From Gemmatimonadota bacterium (GTDB taxonomy: Bacteria > Gemmatimonadota > Gemmatimonadetes > Gemmatimonadales > GWC2-71-9), in the NCBI GenBank assembly GCA_003220985.1, contig QHTY01000169.1, forward strand, positions 7,952-17,317: 9,366 bases of DNA, in the 5' to 3' direction. The position numbers were made by a program, and so were the translations under genes. The notes beneath the pieces were generated by a model. The model saw only the letters and a program-made list of their open reading frames with translations. It did no database searches and had not been told where the DNA came from. Below are positions 1 to 5,633 of the stretch, piece after piece (the stretch's first letter is position 1; each line of letters starts with the position of its first letter).

Positions 1-150
1 ATGGCGGGTGAAGATGCGACCGCCGATGCGCGGTCGTGCTTCAATGACGGCGAGGTGGAGACCGGCCTGAGACAGATCGCGCGCGGCCGCGAGACCAGCC
101 GCGCCCGCGCCAACGATCAGGACGTCAACGCGCTTGTGATCCGAGGGCAT
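1..150 (-). CDS. FAD-dependent amine oxidase-type protein, N-terminal 50 codons only
   Basis: The gene starts with ATG at 150 and is still open at position 1, so only residues 1-50 are visible. Residues 9-20 form the first beta strand and the dinucleotide-binding turn GAGAAG (residues 14-19). An acidic residue, E37, ends the second strand, where it would hold the FAD ribose. R-I-G-G-R follows at residues 41-45, then I-F-T. This order (GxGxxG, acidic residue, then R-x-GGR) is the N-terminal signature of the flavin monoamine oxidase / protoporphyrinogen oxidase / phytoene desaturase superfamily. The substrate cannot be read from this part. The start overlaps the end of the preceding small gene by 26 bases (125-150), so the two are probably co-translated and belong to the glycerate kinase-glyS block. 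Family assignment is confident; the exact enzyme is unknown. Confidence 0.82.
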   Translation of the reverse strand, partial: MPSDHKRVDVLIVGAGAAGLAAARDLSQAGLHLAVIEARPRIGGRIFTRH

Positions 151-436
151 CGCGCAGCGCGCTCTCTACTTGGGAATTCGGCACCGCGCGCGCACCCAGG
201 TCCCGCGCGGCTCGCAGCGCCGCGGCATCGACGTGCGAGCCGAAGGCCAGCACGGCGACGCCGCGCTGCACCAGCTCGCGAATGCGTGTTTCGGCGTTGG
301 GGGGGGAGTTGCCCAACTCGATGACGGCCATGTCGAACGGCTCATCCCTGACAGCTTCGGCCCCGGCTCCGCGAACCACTTCCTGCAGTTTGCCGCGGAA
401 GAAAAGATCGCGGCATTCAATGAGAACGCGGCTCAC
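125..436 (-). CDS. Small degenerate response-regulator-like (CheY-fold) protein, 103 aa
   Basis: This is a stand-alone protein of 103 residues with alternating hydrophobic strands and amphipathic helices that fit a shortened receiver (CheY-like) fold. The strands are V4-L5-I6, F34-D-M-A-V-I39, V60-A-V-L-A64 and A82-R-A-V85. The usual phospho-acceptor Asp at the end of strand 3 is replaced by E40 (M-A-V-I-E-L). D10 could be the remaining acidic-pocket residue, and S67 sits where the conserved Thr/Ser is expected. It therefore cannot be a normal Asp-phosphorylated receiver; it may be a constitutive or protein-interaction version. The start is GTG at 436, overlapping the glyS stop by 4 bases (GTGA, 433-436), and its own end overlaps the oxidase start. 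The role is unknown; the fold assignment is by pattern only. Confidence 0.7.
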   Translation of the reverse strand: MSRVLIECRDLFFRGKLQEVVRGAGAEAVRDEPFDMAVIELGNSPPNAETRIRELVQRGVAVLAFGSHVDAAALRAARDLGARAVPNSQVESALRDALGSQAR

Positions 437-1770
437 CCCGCCAGCTTTTGCGTCAGGTACTCGACGAGCTTACCCGCGGCGACGCGATCCTGCTTGAGCG
501 TGTCGCGGTCGCGCACGGTCACCGTCTGGTCCTGGGTGGACTGGCCGTCGATCGTGATCCCGAATGGTGTGCCGGCTTCATCCTGGCGCCGGTAGCGTCG
601 GCCGATTGATCCACCGTCGTCGTAAAACACGTTGAAGTGGCGGCGCAGGTCGTCGTGAATCCGATGCGCCAGCTCGGGCATGCCGTCCTTGTTCACGAGC
701 GGAAAGACGGCCGCCTTGAGCGGCGCGAGGGACGGTTTGAGCTTGAGTACGACCCGCTGCTCGCCGCCTTCTGCCGCCTCGTCGCCGCGCACCGCTTCTT
801 CTCTATAGGCGTCGCACAACACCACGAGCGTGGTGCGATCGGCGCCGGCGGATGTCTCGACGACGTACGGGACGAACCGCTCGTTCGTCTTCGGATCGAG
901 ATAGTCGAGCTTCTTGCCGGCATGCTTCTGGTGGTTCGAGAGGTCGAAATCCGTGCGGTTGTGAATCCCTTCGAACTCCTGCCAGCCGAACGGAAACTCG
1001 TACTGGATGTCGTAGGCGTCTGTGGCGTAGTGCGCCAGCTCGTCCTTGCCGTGCTGATGCCAGCGCAGTTTCTCGGCGCGAACGCCGAGGCCTTCCACCC
1101 ACTTCATCCGCTCCCCGCGCCAGAACTCGAACCACTCGGTTTCGGTGCCCGGCTTCACGAAAAACTGCATTTCCATCTGCTCGAACTCGCGGGTGCGGAA
1201 AATGAAATTCCCCGGCGTGATCTCGTTGCGGAACGCCTTGCCGATCTGCGCGATGCCGAACGGGATCTTTTGCCGGGAGGACTGCAGCACGTTGAGATAG
1301 TTGACGTAAATCCCCTGGGCGGTCTCGGGCCGCAGATAGATGACCGCGGCCTGCTCCTCCACCGGACCCATGAACGTCTTGAACATGAGGTTGAACTGGC
1401 GCGGCGCCGTGAGCGTGCCCTTGCTGCCGCACACCGGACATTGCGCGTCGGGCTGCCCGGGCGTGCCCTTGATTTTGGGATCGTCGGCGCGGAAGCGATT
1501 CTTGCACTGCTTGCAGTCTACCAGGGGATCCGTGAATCCGGCGACGTGTCCCGACGCTTCCCAGACTTTGGGATGCATCAGGATCGCCGCATCGAGGCCC
1601 TCGATGTCGTGCCGCTCGTGGACCATCGAGCGCCACCAACGCTCTTTGATGTTTTTCTTGAGCTCGACGCCGAGTGGCCCGTAGTCCCACACCGAGCCGA
1701 GACCGCCGTAGATCTCGGAGGATTGGAAGACATAGCCGCGGCGCTTGGCCAGCGACACGCGCTTGTCCAT
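433..1770 (-). CDS. glyS: Glycyl-tRNA synthetase, dimeric (alpha2) class II type
   Basis: This enzyme charges tRNA-Gly with glycine using ATP in the cytoplasm. The 445-residue product covers the whole single-chain bacterial/eukaryotic-type enzyme. Class II motif 1 surroundings are near residues 25-50. R-P-E-T-A-Q-G is at 147-153, motif 2 with F-R-N-E at 180-183, and motif 3 E-T-S-A-G-A-D-R at 305-312. The C-terminal anticodon-binding domain is about 350-445 (T-V-T-V-R-D-R-D near 416-423). Four cysteines in two CxxC pairs (C86/C89 and C111/C114) form a likely zinc knuckle in the insertion. The frame is open further upstream to 1899, but that part overlaps the glycerate kinase gene; ATG at 1770 is preceded by an AGAAAG ribosome-binding site and gives the family's usual N-terminus. 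It lies 43 bases after glycerate kinase, with no room for a T-box or strong promoter, so it is probably co-transcribed. Confidence 0.96.
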   Translation of the reverse strand: MDKRVSLAKRRGYVFQSSEIYGGLGSVWDYGPLGVELKKNIKERWWRSMVHERHDIEGLDAAILMHPKVWEASGHVAGFTDPLVDCKQCKNRFRADDPKIKGTPGQPDAQCPVCGSKGTLTAPRQFNLMFKTFMGPVEEQAAVIYLRPETAQGIYVNYLNVLQSSRQKIPFGIAQIGKAFRNEITPGNFIFRTREFEQMEMQFFVKPGTETEWFEFWRGERMKWVEGLGVRAEKLRWHQHGKDELAHYATDAYDIQYEFPFGWQEFEGIHNRTDFDLSNHQKHAGKKLDYLDPKTNERFVPYVVETSAGADRTTLVVLCDAYREEAVRGDEAAEGGEQRVVLKLKPSLAPLKAAVFPLVNKDGMPELAHRIHDDLRRHFNVFYDDGGSIGRRYRRQDEAGTPFGITIDGQSTQDQTVTVRDRDTLKQDRVAAGKLVEYLTQKLAG

Positions 1771-1813
1771 GATTCTTTCTGCGGTTACGGGCGCGGGCAT
1801 AGGGAGCCGGAAG

Positions 1814-2893
1814 TTAAATGTGCAGCGCCTCGCGCGCGACCTGTTCCGCCATTTGGGCGAGCGCCAGACCGTCGAGCATCCGACCGTCCCCGTCGCCACC
1901 GACGGCGTGCACCCCGATCATTCCCTCGACCCGAGCGGCGACGACCGCCACTTTCTTTCTGGCCGCCTGGGCGCGCCGCACGACCTCGCCGGGCGCTTTG
2001 CCGACGAGCGACGTCTTGTCGAACACGCCTTCCCCAGTGATCACGAGGTCCGCTTTGGCCAGCGCGGCATCGAACCCCGCACGCTCGAGCACCCACGCCG
2101 CGCCGTTTTTCAACTCGGCCTTCGCGAAGAACGCGAGTCCTGCCCCTAAGCCGCCGGCGGCGCCGCCCATCGGCACGCTCCCGAGCTCCGGACGGCCCGC
2201 CTGGCTCCACAGCTCCGCGAGCCGGGTGAGGCCTGCGGCGAGCTGCGGAATCTCCTCGGGGCGCGCGCCTTTCTGTGGTCCGAACACGGGCGCCGCACCC
2301 TCCGGCCCGAGGAGCGGCGTCGCCACATCCGCCAACGCCACCACGCGCGCCGCGATGCCCCAGCCTGACCCGAACGACGCGAGCTCCGTCAACGCGCCGC
2401 CGCCATCGGGGAGCGGCTCCCCCCGGGCATTCTCGAATGTCCAGCCAAAGCCGCGCGCCGCGCCCGTCCCTCCATCCACCGTCGCCGTGCCGCCCAGGCC
2501 GACGACGATCGTCTTGGCGCCGCGGTCCGCGGCGGTCCAGATCAACTCACCGACGCCGCGTGTGGTGGTGCGCATCGGATCACGGTCTTCGGGCTCGACC
2601 AGCGCGAGGCCGCAGGCCGTCGCGCTTTCGAGGATGGCGGTTTCGCCGTCGATCCAGCCGAGCTCGGCGGAAACCGACTCGCCGATCGGCCCGGTGACGG
2701 GGAGCCGCTCGCGCGACGCGCCGGCCGGAAGGACAACCTCCAGCAAGCCGTTGCCTCCGTCAGCGACCGGACACTCGAGCACCGTCGCGCCCGGGACGGC
2801 GCGCCGCACGCCCGTCGCTAATGCTTCCGCCACTTGCCGTGGGCCGAGTGTGCCTTTGAAGGCCGCGGGGGCGACGAGGACAACCAGTGCCAT
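1814..2893 (-). CDS. glxK: Glycerate kinase, type I (GlxK/GarK family)
   Basis: This enzyme phosphorylates D-glycerate (to 2-phosphoglycerate in most family members) and feeds glyoxylate- or serine-derived glycerate into glycolysis. The 359-residue product is close to the usual family length. Family marks in order are A-P-A-A-F-K-G-T (8-15), P-V-A-D-G-G-N-G (42-49), G-L-G-G-T-A-T-V-D-G-G (132-142), F-G-P-Q-K-G-A (204-210), G-G-A-A-G-G-L-G (243-250), and T-G-E-G-x-x-D with G-K-A-P (286-301). N48 stands where Glu or Asp is commoner. The frame is open to 2962, but ATG at 2893 gives the standard start of the first strand, and a longer version would run through the terminator hairpin. No clear Shine-Dalgarno sequence precedes it. 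Upstream lie a terminator-like hairpin and a GEMM-I riboswitch, the likely controls. glyS follows after 43 bases. Confidence 0.94.
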   Translation of the reverse strand: MALVVLVAPAAFKGTLGPRQVAEALATGVRRAVPGATVLECPVADGGNGLLEVVLPAGASRERLPVTGPIGESVSAELGWIDGETAILESATACGLALVEPEDRDPMRTTTRGVGELIWTAADRGAKTIVVGLGGTATVDGGTGAARGFGWTFENARGEPLPDGGGALTELASFGSGWGIAARVVALADVATPLLGPEGAAPVFGPQKGARPEEIPQLAAGLTRLAELWSQAGRPELGSVPMGGAAGGLGAGLAFFAKAELKNGAAWVLERAGFDAALAKADLVITGEGVFDKTSLVGKAPGEVVRRAQAARKKVAVVAARVEGMIGVHAVGGDGDGRMLDGLALAQMAEQVAREALHI

Positions 2894-2910
2894 GATGGTG
2901 CCAAGATAGT

Positions 2911-2945
2911 GGAAACGAGAAACCCCCTGAGTTGCCCCAGGGGGT
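2911..2945 (-). terminator. Terminator-like hairpin in the glycerate kinase leader
   Basis: On the minus strand an 8-bp stem pairs ACCCCCTG (2945-2938) with CAGGGGGT (2929-2922) across an 8-base loop. TTCTCGTTTCC follows. The U-tract is moderate, not perfect. The hairpin ends only about 20-30 bases before the ATG of glycerate kinase, leaving no room for a separate promoter, so it most likely acts as the regulated element (expression platform) of the upstream riboswitch and not as the end of another gene. Confidence 0.6.
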
Positions 2946-2976
2946 GATCGCCTGCCACACACCGTGCGCCCTAGAA

Positions 2977-3016
2977 CCCGATGTGAGCGAAGCGAACAAC
3001 TTCTCGCAAAATCGGG
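2977..3016 (-). other. Linker inverted repeat between riboswitch aptamer and terminator
   Basis: The minus strand carries CCCGAT (3016-3011) and its perfect complement ATCGGG (2982-2977), enclosing a 28-base segment with a further short GAAG/CTTC pairing. It lies between the aptamer and the terminator-like hairpin and may be part of the folding switch or simply a spacer hairpin. No function can be proved from sequence. Confidence 0.4.
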
Positions 3017-3027
3017 CGGCGCAGCGT

Positions 3028-3110
3028 TGACTCTGGCAGCCGGGCTGTCTCGAGGAGACCCCTAGCTTTGCGCCCCGCCGTCGCCGGCGGTTTGCCCTTT
3101 TCGAGAGTTC
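3028..3110 (-). promoter_or_regulatory. Cyclic di-GMP-I (GEMM-I) riboswitch aptamer
   Basis: Read on the minus strand, the region holds the GEMM-I core in the right order. AGGGCAAACC is at 3098-3089. A 6-bp CCGCCG/CGGCGG stem follows, closed by the GNRA tetraloop GCGA (3084-3081). Then come GGGGCGCAAAGC (3076-3065), a shortened second hairpin with GTCTC/GAGAC (3059-3055 and 3051-3047), and the 3' strand AGCCCGGCTGCC (3046-3035). The closing helix is ACTCT (3108-3104) with AGAGT (3034-3030). The GGG before CAAACC is intact, which favours cyclic di-GMP over the cGAMP-binding variant, although this needs an alignment. Docking of the GNRA loop into the second hairpin is a family property; the receptor sequence here departs from the common form. 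The aptamer is oriented toward glycerate kinase, about 135 bases before its start. Confidence 0.92.
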
Positions 3111-3142
3111 TGCCCAATACACAAGCAAAAACGGTGCCCAGT

Positions 3143-3173
3143 TGTATCGCCTGTCACAGCAACAGCAAGTCAA
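3143..3173 (-). promoter_or_regulatory. Possible promoter for the riboswitch transcript
   Basis: A TTGACT -35-like hexamer (3173-3168) is followed after 19 bases by GATACA (3148-3143), a weak -10 match. Initiation would fall near 3136, about 25 bases before the aptamer, which is a sensible distance. The spacing is long and the -10 poor, so this is only the best candidate seen in the stretch after purA. Confidence 0.3.
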
Positions 3174-3200
3174 ATGACCTAGGGAAAGTACTTAACTGTT

Positions 3201-3222
3201 TTCTGCAAGATAGAATGCAGAA
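3201..3222. repeat. Inverted repeat, 7-bp arms
   Basis: TTCTGCA (3201-3207) and TGCAGAA (3216-3222) are perfect complements around an 8-base loop. Neither strand has a U-run after the stem, so it is not an obvious terminator. It could be a weak hairpin or a protein-binding site upstream of the riboswitch promoter. Confidence 0.4.
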
Positions 3223-3379
3223 TACGTCACTACGAACTAAGAAGACGTTAAGGCGCTAAGGCGCCAATTGGTAAACCTTCAGATCTCGAAACAACATGAG
3301 CCGAAGGTATCACTGCGAGGCTCGTCACCATCACCGGAAGGACGCACGAAGGGGCTTTTCTACCAACGGGGTGCTGTCC

Positions 3380-4651
3380 TCAGACCTCGATGATCTGGTC
3401 CCTGCGCGTCCCCACGCTTACGTACCGTACCGGTGCGCCAGCCAGGTCTTGCAGGCGATCCACATAGGCCCGGGCCGCCGGCGGTAAATCAGCCAGTCGC
3501 CTGACATCCTTGAGCGGTTTTTGCCAGCCGGTGACCGTTTCATAGATCGGCTCAACGCGACTGATCGTCTCGACATCAGCCGGCATGCTGTCAATCACCT
3601 CTCCGTCCAACCGATAGCCCACTCCTACCAGCTTCGTAACCGCCAATCCTGTGAGCCCATTGACCCGCACCGCATACCTCACCACGACCGCATCAAACCA
3701 TCCACACCGCCTCGGCCTCCCCGTGGTGGCCCCGAACTCCCCTCCGAGCTCGCGAATCCGTTCAGCAACGGCCGGTTCAGCTTCCGTGGGCAGCGGTCCA
3801 TTGCCGACCCGCGTCGTATACGCCTTGACGACGCCGATGACGGCGTCGATCGCGGTGGGGCCAATCCCGACGCCGACCGCGGCACCGCCGGCGGTTGTGT
3901 TCGACGACGTGACATAGGGATAGGTGCCATGATCGACATCGAGCAGTGCCCCCTGGGCCCCCTCGAGCAGCACCGACTCGCCGCGCTGCAACGCATCCCA
4001 GACGACTCGCCCCGCATCCACGGCCAGCGGCAGCAGGCGAGGTGCCAGGCGCTCGAGGAGATGGACGTGCTCCTCCGCACTCGCCCGCTCCGTGTCCTTT
4101 AGGGCCCCGCTGCCTGCCCCCAGCATTCCCAGCATCTGGTTCGCCGCATCAACGCGCGCGCGGACCACGTCCTGCGCACGCGTCAGATTGCGCAGGTCGC
4201 CGACCCGCACGCCGCGCCGGCCGTACTTGTCCTCGTACGTCGGGCCAATCCCCCGCCCCGTTGTGCCGATCTGCTCACGTTTTTCCCGCGCCCGATCCAG
4301 CAGCTTGTGATACGGCAACGTCAGATGCGCGCGGTCGGAGATGTGCAGCTTGTGCTCCGTGCGCACCCCGCGCCGCTCGAGCGCGTCGAGCTCCGCGAAC
4401 AACTGTTCGGGGTCGAGCACCACGCCGTTGCCGACCACGCAGACGGCGCCCTGGAGAATCCCCGACGGGATCTGGTGCAGGACGAACGACTTCCCCTCGC
4501 CCGTGTCCACCGTGTGGCCGGCGTTGGCGCCGCCCTGGTAGCGCACCACGAGATCGGCGCGCTCGGCCAGGACGTCGACGATCTTGCCTTTGCCCTCATC
4601 ACCCCACTGGGCACCCACGACAACCACACACTGGGTCTTCGGTCCGAACAC
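3380..4651 (-). CDS. purA: Adenylosuccinate synthetase, with altered guanine-recognition loop
   Basis: PurA makes adenylosuccinate from IMP and aspartate using GTP, the first committed step to AMP. The 423-residue product has the N-terminal loop G-D-E-G-K-G-K (17-23) with D18, H46 in G-A-N-A-G-H-T, and E-G-A-Q-G-A-L-L-D-V-D-H-G (230-242). It also has T-T-R-V-G-N-G-P-L-P-T-E (279-290) and the IMP/aspartate loop G-A-T-T-G-R-P-R-R (307-315). The usual T-K-L-D guanine-specificity motif reads T-K-L-V (339-342), and about ten residues that normally follow before the Y-R-x-x-G segment are absent; see findings. No ATG fits: GTG at 4651 is chosen because GGGAGA lies 7 bases before it and the conserved first strand starts nine codons later. 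The frame is open to 4831, but that part overlaps the peptidase gene. A terminator hairpin lies directly upstream. Confidence 0.95.
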   Translation of the reverse strand: MFGPKTQCVVVVGAQWGDEGKGKIVDVLAERADLVVRYQGGANAGHTVDTGEGKSFVLHQIPSGILQGAVCVVGNGVVLDPEQLFAELDALERRGVRTEHKLHISDRAHLTLPYHKLLDRAREKREQIGTTGRGIGPTYEDKYGRRGVRVGDLRNLTRAQDVVRARVDAANQMLGMLGAGSGALKDTERASAEEHVHLLERLAPRLLPLAVDAGRVVWDALQRGESVLLEGAQGALLDVDHGTYPYVTSSNTTAGGAAVGVGIGPTAIDAVIGVVKAYTTRVGNGPLPTEAEPAVAERIRELGGEFGATTGRPRRCGWFDAVVVRYAVRVNGLTGLAVTKLVGVGYRLDGEVIDSMPADVETISRVEPIYETVTGWQKPLKDVRRLADLPPAARAYVDRLQDLAGAPVRYVSVGTRRDQIIEV

Positions 4652-4658
4652 GCTCGAT

Positions 4659-4664
4659 TCTCCC
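4659..4664 (-). promoter_or_regulatory. Ribosome binding site that fixes the purA GTG start
   Basis: GGGAGA (4664-4659 on the minus strand) stands 7 bases before GTG at 4651. It lies just after the U-tract of the terminator hairpin, so the usable purA leader is extremely short unless transcription reads through that terminator. Confidence 0.7.
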
Positions 4665-4670
4665 GATGGC

Positions 4671-4697
4671 AACAAAAAAGCCCCCGCGGCGGGGGCC
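4671..4697 (-). terminator. Intrinsic terminator between the M28 peptidase gene and purA
   Basis: On the minus strand GCCCCCG (4696-4690) pairs with CGGGGGC (4686-4680) around a 3-base loop, followed directly by TTTTTTGTT (4679-4671). This is a classical rho-independent terminator. It ends the five-gene block from mgtC to the peptidase, but it also sits about 20 bases before the purA start, so it may act as an attenuator for purA. Confidence 0.88.
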
Positions 4698-4701
4698 AAA
4701 G

Positions 4702-4722
4702 TGCCGGGGCCATGCCCCGGTA
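4702..4722 (-). other. Second, upstream hairpin next to the purA terminator
   Basis: CCGGGGC (4704-4710) and GCCCCGG (4714-4720) are perfect complements around a 3-base loop, extended by a G-T and a T-A pair. It lies 15 bases after the peptidase stop and 7 bases before the terminator. Its arms share GCCCC/GGGGC with the terminator arms, so the two hairpins could compete for pairing. Confidence 0.55.
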
Positions 4723-4736
4723 TCCTCTGTGGGAAG

Positions 4737-5633
4737 CTATCCAGCGCGCAGGACGCGCGCCAGCCCTGCCGCGACGTGCGCGGCGCCATCGAGCCGCAGC
4801 CGGGCGATCGAGTCGTGGGGCCGGTGCACAACCCGCATCGTGCGCCAGTTGCCCTTCATGATCGTGACACATTCCCTGGCAACGCGGCCGAGCGCAATGC
4901 CGTCGACAATGACCGGCAACCAGCGCCACCGCCGCGCGTTCACGGCATGCGCCACCGCGACACCGAAGCGGCCAGGCCGATGCACGAACGCAGTGGCTCG
5001 ACCGGTATCGTCGAGGCTGTCGAGGTTGATGACGCTGGATTGGGAGAACAAGTCGCGCCGCTCGAGGGCTAGCGCGCGGGCGCCCACGAGGCCGTACTCC
5101 TCCGCGTCTGGGAAAATGACGCCGACCAGCGCGCCGGCCGGCAGCTGATCGATCGCCATGAAAACCGCGACGAGGGCAGTCGCGTTGTCGAGCGCGCCCG
5201 GCGAGATGTCGTTCACACGATTGAGCAGTGCGATCCCGGTCCCCAGGGCGAGCAACGCGATGCCGAGCAGCGGCACCAGGAGAACGACCAGCAATCCGAT
5301 CAATAACGCGGCAAATCCCAGCAGGCGCATGGCCATCGAGATCGGCTGACCTTTGGAGTCGTAATGTGCGACGAGCCAGACCGGCGGTCGGGCGGTCGGG
5401 CGGTCGGACGGTCGGCGTGCGATCAGGTTGGTACCGCTGACGATCCGTGGTGCGCCGATAAGAGCGCGCGCCGGTCGGCCGCTGAAGACATGCTCTTCGA
5501 CGGTGAATCCGCGCGCGATCAGCTCGCGCTTCAGGGTCTCACGAACGCGTTGATGATTGGATGTGCCCACGAGCCGCGGAATCGCCAGCTCGCGAAACAG
5601 CACGGCGTAGTCAGTCACCGCGTACGAGCGCAC
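4737..5633 (-). CDS. M28-family zinc metallopeptidase with inserted membrane hairpin
   Basis: This is an M28 (aminopeptidase-type) zinc-peptidase domain of 298 residues. Likely metal ligands and motifs are H90 in A-H-Y-D-S (89-93), D149 in G-A-L-D-N-A-T-A, E178/E179 in F-P-D-A-E-E-Y-G-L-V-G-A, D205 in N-L-D-S, and a late His in H-R-P-H-D (270-274). Between the first His and the metal-bridging Asp there are 58 residues where soluble M28 enzymes have about 20. The extra segment (about 100-137) is almost entirely hydrophobic and predicts two membrane helices in hairpin form. No signal peptide is seen. The gene overlaps the aldolase end by 23 bases. GTG at 5633 and GTG at 5618 are both possible starts and neither has a clear ribosome-binding site. 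Residues 73-83 are encoded by an 8-bp tandem repeat. Substrate unknown; probably a membrane-associated aminopeptidase. Confidence 0.85.
   Translation of the reverse strand: MRSYAVTDYAVLFRELAIPRLVGTSNHQRVRETLKRELIARGFTVEEHVFSGRPARALIGAPRIVSGTNLIARRPSDRPTARPPVWLVAHYDSKGQPISMAMRLLGFAALLIGLLVVLLVPLLGIALLALGTGIALLNRVNDISPGALDNATALVAVFMAIDQLPAGALVGVIFPDAEEYGLVGARALALERRDLFSQSSVINLDSLDDTGRATAFVHRPGRFGVAVAHAVNARRWRWLPVIVDGIALGRVARECVTIMKGNWRTMRVVHRPHDSIARLRLDGAAHVAAGLARVLRAG
5385..5416. repeat. Tandem 8-bp repeat, four copies, inside the peptidase gene
   Basis: CGGTCGGG occurs as two exact copies followed by two copies that differ only in the last base (CGGTCGGA and CGGTCGGC). The unit is not a multiple of three, so gain or loss of one copy would shift the reading frame of the M28 peptidase before its catalytic residues. 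Confidence 0.85.

Larger units (their letters stand above)
3111..3379. other. Gene-free region after purA, 5' of the riboswitch
   Basis: No coding region, tRNA or rRNA is supported here. The 3121-3300 part reads as more A/T-rich than the surrounding genes. It holds the weak promoter candidate, a 7-bp inverted repeat (3201-3222), two tandem copies of TAAGGCGC (3249-3264) and a 13-codon minus-strand mini reading frame at 3297-3256. No convincing intrinsic terminator is seen directly after the purA stop, so purA transcripts may continue into the riboswitch region. Confidence 0.6.

Noticed and set aside
1771..1813. T-box or other leader RNA for glyS
   Set aside because: The gap to glycerate kinase is only 43 bases, too short for a T-box, and no terminator is present.
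1771..1899. N-terminal extension of glyS to 1800 or 1899
   Set aside because: The 1899 start would overlap glycerate kinase and adds a non-conserved Arg-rich leader; ATG at 1770 has the better ribosome-binding site and matches the family N-terminus.
637..2040. Plus-strand open frame of 467 codons
   Set aside because: It is antisense to glyS, which has all class II synthetase motifs; composition is typical of a shadow frame.
3028..3110. cGAMP-specific (GEMM-Ib) reading of the riboswitch
   Set aside because: The GGG before CAAACC appears intact, keeping the guanine expected in cyclic di-GMP binders. This is not fully excluded without an alignment.
3068..3259. Plus-strand 63-codon frame with a CxxCH-like haem motif
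   Set aside because: It covers the riboswitch aptamer on the opposite strand, has no signal peptide or ribosome-binding site, and the single motif is likely chance.
2894..3379. tRNA gene or CRISPR array in the intergenic region
   Set aside because: No TPsiC-like GTTCGA arm with a matching acceptor stem was found on either strand, and there are no regularly spaced repeats.
4652..4831. Upstream extension of PurA to 4831
   Set aside because: It would read through the terminator and into the peptidase gene, giving 60 non-conserved residues; GTG at 4651 has a good ribosome-binding site.
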